Made by a program: the position numbers and the translations under genes
In this document: positions 28,869 to 32,615 of the stretch, piece by piece
Layout: every line of letters starts with the position of its first letter
How positions within the stretch are numbered: the stretch's first letter is position 1
DNA from: Bacteroidota bacterium
GTDB lineage: Bacteria > Bacteroidota > Bacteroidia > AKYH767-A > JABDAW01
Assembly (NCBI GenBank): GCA_013288905.1
Contig: JABDAW010000014.1
Location: 1 to 32,615 of the forward strand
DNA length: 32,615 nucleotides
Direction: 5' to 3'
Notes under the pieces: generated by a model
The model's database searches: none
What the model was told of the DNA's origin: nothing
The model's input: the letters and a program-made list of their open reading frames with translations, nothing else

Positions 28869-29933
28869 ATGAATATTTTAGTAACAGGTGGAATGGGGTA
28901 TATTGGCTCGCATACTGTTGTAGAACTGATGAATGCCGGACACACCGTTGCTATTCTTGATGATCTGTCTAATTCAAAAGCTGAAGTGTTGGATGCTATT
29001 ATTAAGATTAACGGCAAACGACCATATTTCGAAAAATTGAACATACGCAATCAAAATAAATTGTTCGCTTTTATTGAAGATAAAAAGTTTGATGCCATTA
29101 TTCATTTTGCAGCTTCTATTTTGGTAGATGAATCAGTAGAAAAACCCTTGGATTATTATTATAATAATCTGGTAAGCCTCATTAATGTTTTACAAATATC
29201 AAGAAAATTAGGGATAACAAATTTTGTTTTTTCTTCCTCTTGTTCGGTCTATGGTGAACCGGATGTTTTGCCTGTAACAGAAAATTCTCCTATCAAGAAA
29301 GCTGAGAGCCCTTATGCAAATACCAAGCAAATCGGTGAACAGATGATTCTGGATGCTGTAAATTCTTTTCCACATCAGGTACCAGTAGAAGGAAAGGAAT
29401 TAAAAAAACAACTCAATGCGATCTCATTAAGATATTTTAATCCGATAGGTGCACATGAATCTGCCCTTATCGGTGAAGAGCCTCATGGTAAACCAAGTCA
29501 TCTGATATCGGTTATAACAAGAACAGTTTTCAGTAAAGAAGGTTTCGTCAAGGTTTTTGGGAATGATTATAACACCCCTGATGGTACTTGTATACGCGAT
29601 TTTATTCATGTTACTGATGTCGCCAAAGCACATGTCAAAGCTGTCGAAAGATTGTTGAATAAGATGAACAAAAATCATTTCGAGGTTTTTAATATAGGTA
29701 CCGGCAAAGGGCAATCTGTCCTGGAAGCTATTCAGACTTTTGAGAAAGTTACCGGTACTAAATGTCCTTATGAAATCGTTCCGAGACGAGCAGGTGATAT
29801 AGAGAAAGTTTATGCAGATACAAGTTTGGCTAATGAAGAATTAGGTTGGAAGGCAGAAAAGAGTTTTGATGAAGCAATCTTATCGGCTTGGAACTGGGAA
29901 CTTCAATTAGGAAAAGGAATTAGAAATTATTAA
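28869..29933 (+). CDS. galE: UDP-glucose 4-epimerase
   Basis: A 354-residue extended short-chain dehydrogenase that interconverts UDP-glucose and UDP-galactose using bound NAD. Seen: GGMGYIGS (7-14) for NAD, ILDDLSNS after the second strand, HFAASILVDESVEKPLDYYYNN typical of GalE, SSSCSVYGEP with the catalytic Ser, and the YANTK catalytic Tyr-Lys. ISLRYFNPIGAHES and GTCIRDFIHVTDVAKAH complete the GalE pattern. Two bases separate its stop from the next gene, so this is the first gene of an operon supplying nucleotide sugars for a surface polysaccharide. Confidence 0.93.
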   Translation: MNILVTGGMGYIGSHTVVELMNAGHTVAILDDLSNSKAEVLDAIIKINGKRPYFEKLNIRNQNKLFAFIEDKKFDAIIHFAASILVDESVEKPLDYYYNNLVSLINVLQISRKLGITNFVFSSSCSVYGEPDVLPVTENSPIKKAESPYANTKQIGEQMILDAVNSFPHQVPVEGKELKKQLNAISLRYFNPIGAHESALIGEEPHGKPSHLISVITRTVFSKEGFVKVFGNDYNTPDGTCIRDFIHVTDVAKAHVKAVERLLNKMNKNHFEVFNIGTGKGQSVLEAIQTFEKVTGTKCPYEIVPRRAGDIEKVYADTSLANEELGWKAEKSFDEAILSAWNWELQLGKGIRNY

Positions 29934-29935
29934 TT

Positions 29936-30997
29936 ATGGAGTATAAAAAGAAAATATTAATTACCGGAGGAGCGGGTTTCATCGGGTCTCATGTTGTGAA
30001 AAGATTCGTTAAGAACTATCCCGAATATCAAATCTTTAATCTTGACAAACTGACTTATGCAGGTAATCTTGAAAACCTTCGTGAGATAGAAAATGAATCG
30101 AATTATACCTTCCTCAAAGGCGATATTGTGGAAACTGAATTCATCAATAAAATCTTTGAACACCATCAATTTAATGGAGTCATTCATCTTGCTGCAGAGT
30201 CCCATGTCGACAGGTCTATTGCTAATCCTTTGGAATTTATTATTACGAATATAGTTGGCACTACTACCCTGCTCAATGCCGCAAAGAATACCTGGAAAGA
30301 TAATTCCAACGATAATCTCTTTTATCATATTTCAACAGATGAAGTTTACGGTTCTTTGGGTAAGGAGGGATTCTTTACAGAAGAGACTGCTTATGATCCA
30401 AGAAGTCCATATTCAGCCTCTAAGGCAAGTTCGGATCATTTGGTGAGAGCTTATTTTCATACTTACAAATTACCTGTTGTTATCTCAAATTGTTCTAATA
30501 ATTATGGCTCCTATCATTTCCCGGAGAAGTTGATTCCATTGACGATTAATAACATTAAGAACAATAAGCCTATCCCCGTTTATGGCAAGGGTGAGAATGT
30601 GAGGGATTGGTTATTTGTAGAAGATCATGCAAGAGCTATTGATGTTATTTTTCATAAGGGTAGGATAGGGGAAACCTATAATATTGGGGGTAATAATGAA
30701 TGGACAAATATTGATTTAGTCAATCTTCTTTGCAAAATAATGGATGTAAAATTGTACCGTGAGGCAGGTACTTCAGCTAAGTTAATCACTTTCGTAAAAG
30801 ACCGTGCAGGACATGATTTGCGATATGCCATTGATTCTTCCAAACTTCAAAATGAATTAGGATGGAAACCATCTTTGCAATTTGAAGAAGGTTTGGAAAA
30901 GACCGTGGATTGGTATCTTGCCAATGAAGAATGGTTGAATCATGTAACTTCCGGAGCCTATCAAAACTATTATGAAACACAATATCACAAGAGATAA
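29936..30997 (+). CDS. rfbB: dTDP-glucose 4,6-dehydratase
   Basis: A 353-residue NAD-dependent enzyme that converts dTDP-glucose to dTDP-4-keto-6-deoxyglucose, the first committed step to dTDP-rhamnose and other deoxysugars. Seen: GGAGFIGSHVV, LDKLTYAGNLENL, the HLAAESHVDRSI block, the ISTDEVYGSLG motif with the catalytic Asp-Glu pair, YSASKASSDHLV with the catalytic Tyr-Lys, and NCSNNYGSYHFPEKLIP. All are classic for RfbB/RmlB. rmlA, C and D are not in the window. Part of the galE operon (2-bp gap before, 39-bp gap after). Confidence 0.95.
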   Translation: MEYKKKILITGGAGFIGSHVVKRFVKNYPEYQIFNLDKLTYAGNLENLREIENESNYTFLKGDIVETEFINKIFEHHQFNGVIHLAAESHVDRSIANPLEFIITNIVGTTTLLNAAKNTWKDNSNDNLFYHISTDEVYGSLGKEGFFTEETAYDPRSPYSASKASSDHLVRAYFHTYKLPVVISNCSNNYGSYHFPEKLIPLTINNIKNNKPIPVYGKGENVRDWLFVEDHARAIDVIFHKGRIGETYNIGGNNEWTNIDLVNLLCKIMDVKLYREAGTSAKLITFVKDRAGHDLRYAIDSSKLQNELGWKPSLQFEEGLEKTVDWYLANEEWLNHVTSGAYQNYYETQYHKR

Positions 30998-31036
30998 ATA
31001 TTTATTAAATCGTTAATCATTAATCCAAAAACGTAA

Positions 31037-32035
31037 ATGTATAATACTCCCTTCCACACCAAAGATTTATGTAATTATTCCTTTCTTGTCACTGGAGGAT
31101 CGGGATTTATTGGTTCCAATCTTGTTGAGTATTTATTGAAATATAAAGCAAAGAAAGTTAGGGTTCTTGATGACTTATCTAATGGACATTACAAAAACCT
31201 GTTTCCTTTTAAAAACAATCTCTCTTTTGAATTTATTAAAGACACAATTGCCAACCCTGACGTTTGCATGAATGCATGCAAGGGTATGGATTATGTCTTT
31301 CATGAAGCTGCATTAGGCTCTGTGCCAAGGTCTTTGAAAACTCCTTTAAAAACACATGAAGCTAATGCTACAGGCTTCCTTAATATGCTTGATGCGGCAA
31401 GGAATAATAACATCAAACGATTTGTCTATGCCAGCTCCTCTTCAGTTTATGGAGATGATCAAAATATGCCTAAGATTGAAACAAAAATCGGTAATCCTTT
31501 GTCGCCTTATGCCGTTTCAAAATATACCAACGAACTCTATGCAAAAGTCTTTGCCATGAACTACGGAATGGAGATTATCGGTTTGCGATATTTCAATGTC
31601 TTTGGTCCCAATCAAAGCCCTGAAGGTGCCTATGCTGCGGTCATTCCATTGTTCATGGACGCGTTATTAAACAATAATTCACCGTATATCAATGGTGATG
31701 GCACACAGACTCGCGACTTCACTTTTGTTGAGAATGCTGTGCAGGCAAATATCAAAGCCATTTTCACAGAACATCCTGAAGCCTTGAGTAAAGTTTATAA
31801 CGTTGCAGTTGGGGACACAACTTCCATTAATGATGTCTTTCATGAATTAAAACGATTGACTCGAAGCACTTCAAAAGCCTTATACAGAGAGGAAAGAAAG
31901 GGTGACATCAGAGATTCATTAGCAGATATTTCTGCTGCAAAAACATACTTAGGATATAATCCTCAAATCAAGATTAATGAAGGATTAAAAATAACCTTAG
32001 ACTGGTTCAAAAATGTTAATCATAAATCAAAATGA
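31037..32035 (+). CDS. UDP-GlcNAc 4-epimerase-like protein (WbpP/Gne type)
   Basis: A 332-residue extended short-chain dehydrogenase, third gene of the operon. GGSGFIGSNLVEYLL binds NAD; SSSSVYGD and YAVSKYTNELYA carry the catalytic Ser, Tyr and Lys. HEAALGSVPRSLKTPLKTHEANATGF and LRYFNVFGPNQSPEGAYAAVIP closely fit the WbpP/TviC group that epimerises UDP-GlcNAc or UDP-GlcNAcA at C4, rather than GalE. Exact substrate is inferred. The stop overlaps the start of the next gene (ATGA), showing translational coupling. Confidence 0.88.
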   Translation: MYNTPFHTKDLCNYSFLVTGGSGFIGSNLVEYLLKYKAKKVRVLDDLSNGHYKNLFPFKNNLSFEFIKDTIANPDVCMNACKGMDYVFHEAALGSVPRSLKTPLKTHEANATGFLNMLDAARNNNIKRFVYASSSSVYGDDQNMPKIETKIGNPLSPYAVSKYTNELYAKVFAMNYGMEIIGLRYFNVFGPNQSPEGAYAAVIPLFMDALLNNNSPYINGDGTQTRDFTFVENAVQANIKAIFTEHPEALSKVYNVAVGDTTSINDVFHELKRLTRSTSKALYREERKGDIRDSLADISAAKTYLGYNPQIKINEGLKITLDWFKNVNHKSK

Positions 32036-32615
32036 GTTTCCTTTCCAAAATATTCTCAAAACCAGAGCCGCCTCAAGCAGCGATAGATTATTCGTCAGTC
32101 ATCACGGATATGCACTCTCATATTATTCCTGGCATTGATGATGGTGCGCAAACCATTGAGGATTCTATGATTATCGTAAAGGGTCTTTATAATTTAGGTT
32201 TCAGAAAACTGATTACCACGCCTCACATAATGAGTGATTATTATAAAAACACCCCGGAAAATATTAATGCGGGACTGGAAAAGGTGAGAGAAGCCATTGC
32301 AAAGGATGGGTTGGATATTACAATTAATGCGGCTGCCGAATATTATCTTGATGAGCAATTCATTCAGAAATTAAACAGTCCTGATGTGCTGACTTTTGGC
32401 AATGGTTATCTGCTATTCGAGACCTCATATATCAACCGTCCTGAAAATCTTTACTCAAGTATATTTGCCATTCAATCCAAAGGTTTGAAGCCTGTCTTGG
32501 CTCATCCCGAGAGATATCCATTCTTCTACGAAGACTTCGATGAATACAAAAAACTTCATGACCGGGGAGTGCTTTTGCAATTAAATACCAACTCCCTTAC
32601 CGGATATTATTCCCC
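32032..32615 (+). CDS. PHP-type tyrosine phosphatase, CpsB/YwqE family (3' cut by window)
   Basis: Absent from the ORF track because it has no stop in the window; 194 residues are visible. It starts at the ATG overlapping the previous stop. Seen: DMHSHIIPGIDDGAQ (26-40) with the first metal-binding histidines, TTPHIMSDYY, AAEYYLDE, LAHPERY, and QLNTNSLTGYY, all hallmarks of the manganese-dependent PHP phosphatase family (CpsB, YwqE, Wzb-like). In polysaccharide loci these dephosphorylate the tyrosine kinase that controls chain export. Only about 50 residues are missing, judging from family length. It links the three sugar-nucleotide genes to a capsule or exopolysaccharide locus beyond the edge. 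Confidence 0.93.
   Translation, partial: MSFLSKIFSKPEPPQAAIDYSSVITDMHSHIIPGIDDGAQTIEDSMIIVKGLYNLGFRKLITTPHIMSDYYKNTPENINAGLEKVREAIAKDGLDITINAAAEYYLDEQFIQKLNSPDVLTFGNGYLLFETSYINRPENLYSSIFAIQSKGLKPVLAHPERYPFFYEDFDEYKKLHDRGVLLQLNTNSLTGYYS

Overview
The window looks like a piece of chromosome from an AT-rich, free-living or environmental Bacteroidota bacterium. The evidence is three secreted proteins ending in a type IX secretion (T9SS) sorting domain, promoters matching the Bacteroidetes consensus (-33 TTTG, 19-20 bp spacer, -7 TAnnTTTG), almost no Shine-Dalgarno sequences before genes, a Bacteroidetes-type ParE of about 620 residues, and a 16S-Ile-Ala-23S-5S rRNA operon. No species can be named from this alone.

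Layout. 1-3490: a possible truncated small ORF, a DUF2442-DUF4160 gene pair set between degenerate repeats, a threonine aldolase, and a two-helix membrane protein. 3535-9518: tRNA-Phe(GAA), an unrecognised 797-residue protein, then pheT and pheS in reversed order. Together these form a phenylalanine-charging cluster. 9520-10674: alanine dehydrogenase, tail-to-tail with pheS. 11007-11990: an unrecognised protein with its own terminator. 12050-12190: a short cluster of repeat motifs between two terminators. 12201-17661: a complete rRNA operon on the minus strand with tandem promoters, boxA-like elements, processing stems, and tRNA-Ile and tRNA-Ala in the spacer. 18171-26237: three secreted T9SS cargo proteins (Kelch propeller, parallel beta-helix, SBBP-type propeller) on the minus strand. 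A small FnIII-like protein on the plus strand sits among them, with a 12 x 21-bp tandem array and a 27-bp perfect inverted repeat. 26440-26649: a second 21-bp array. 26770-28626: parE. 28869 to the end: a surface-polysaccharide operon (galE, rfbB, a WbpP-like epimerase and a CpsB/YwqE-type phosphatase cut by the window edge).

The most notable points are: (i) the 3' end of the 16S gene reads UAUCUCC where CACCUCC is normal, so the anti-Shine-Dalgarno core is altered; (ii) tRNA-Phe is directly linked to both PheRS subunits through an unknown large protein; (iii) several unrelated intergenic arrays share a 20-21 bp period, one of them framed by a 10-bp inverted repeat; (iv) a perfect 27-bp inverted repeat carries a motif that also occurs singly beside the rRNA operon. 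I see no CRISPR array, phage, transposase or recognisable defence system.
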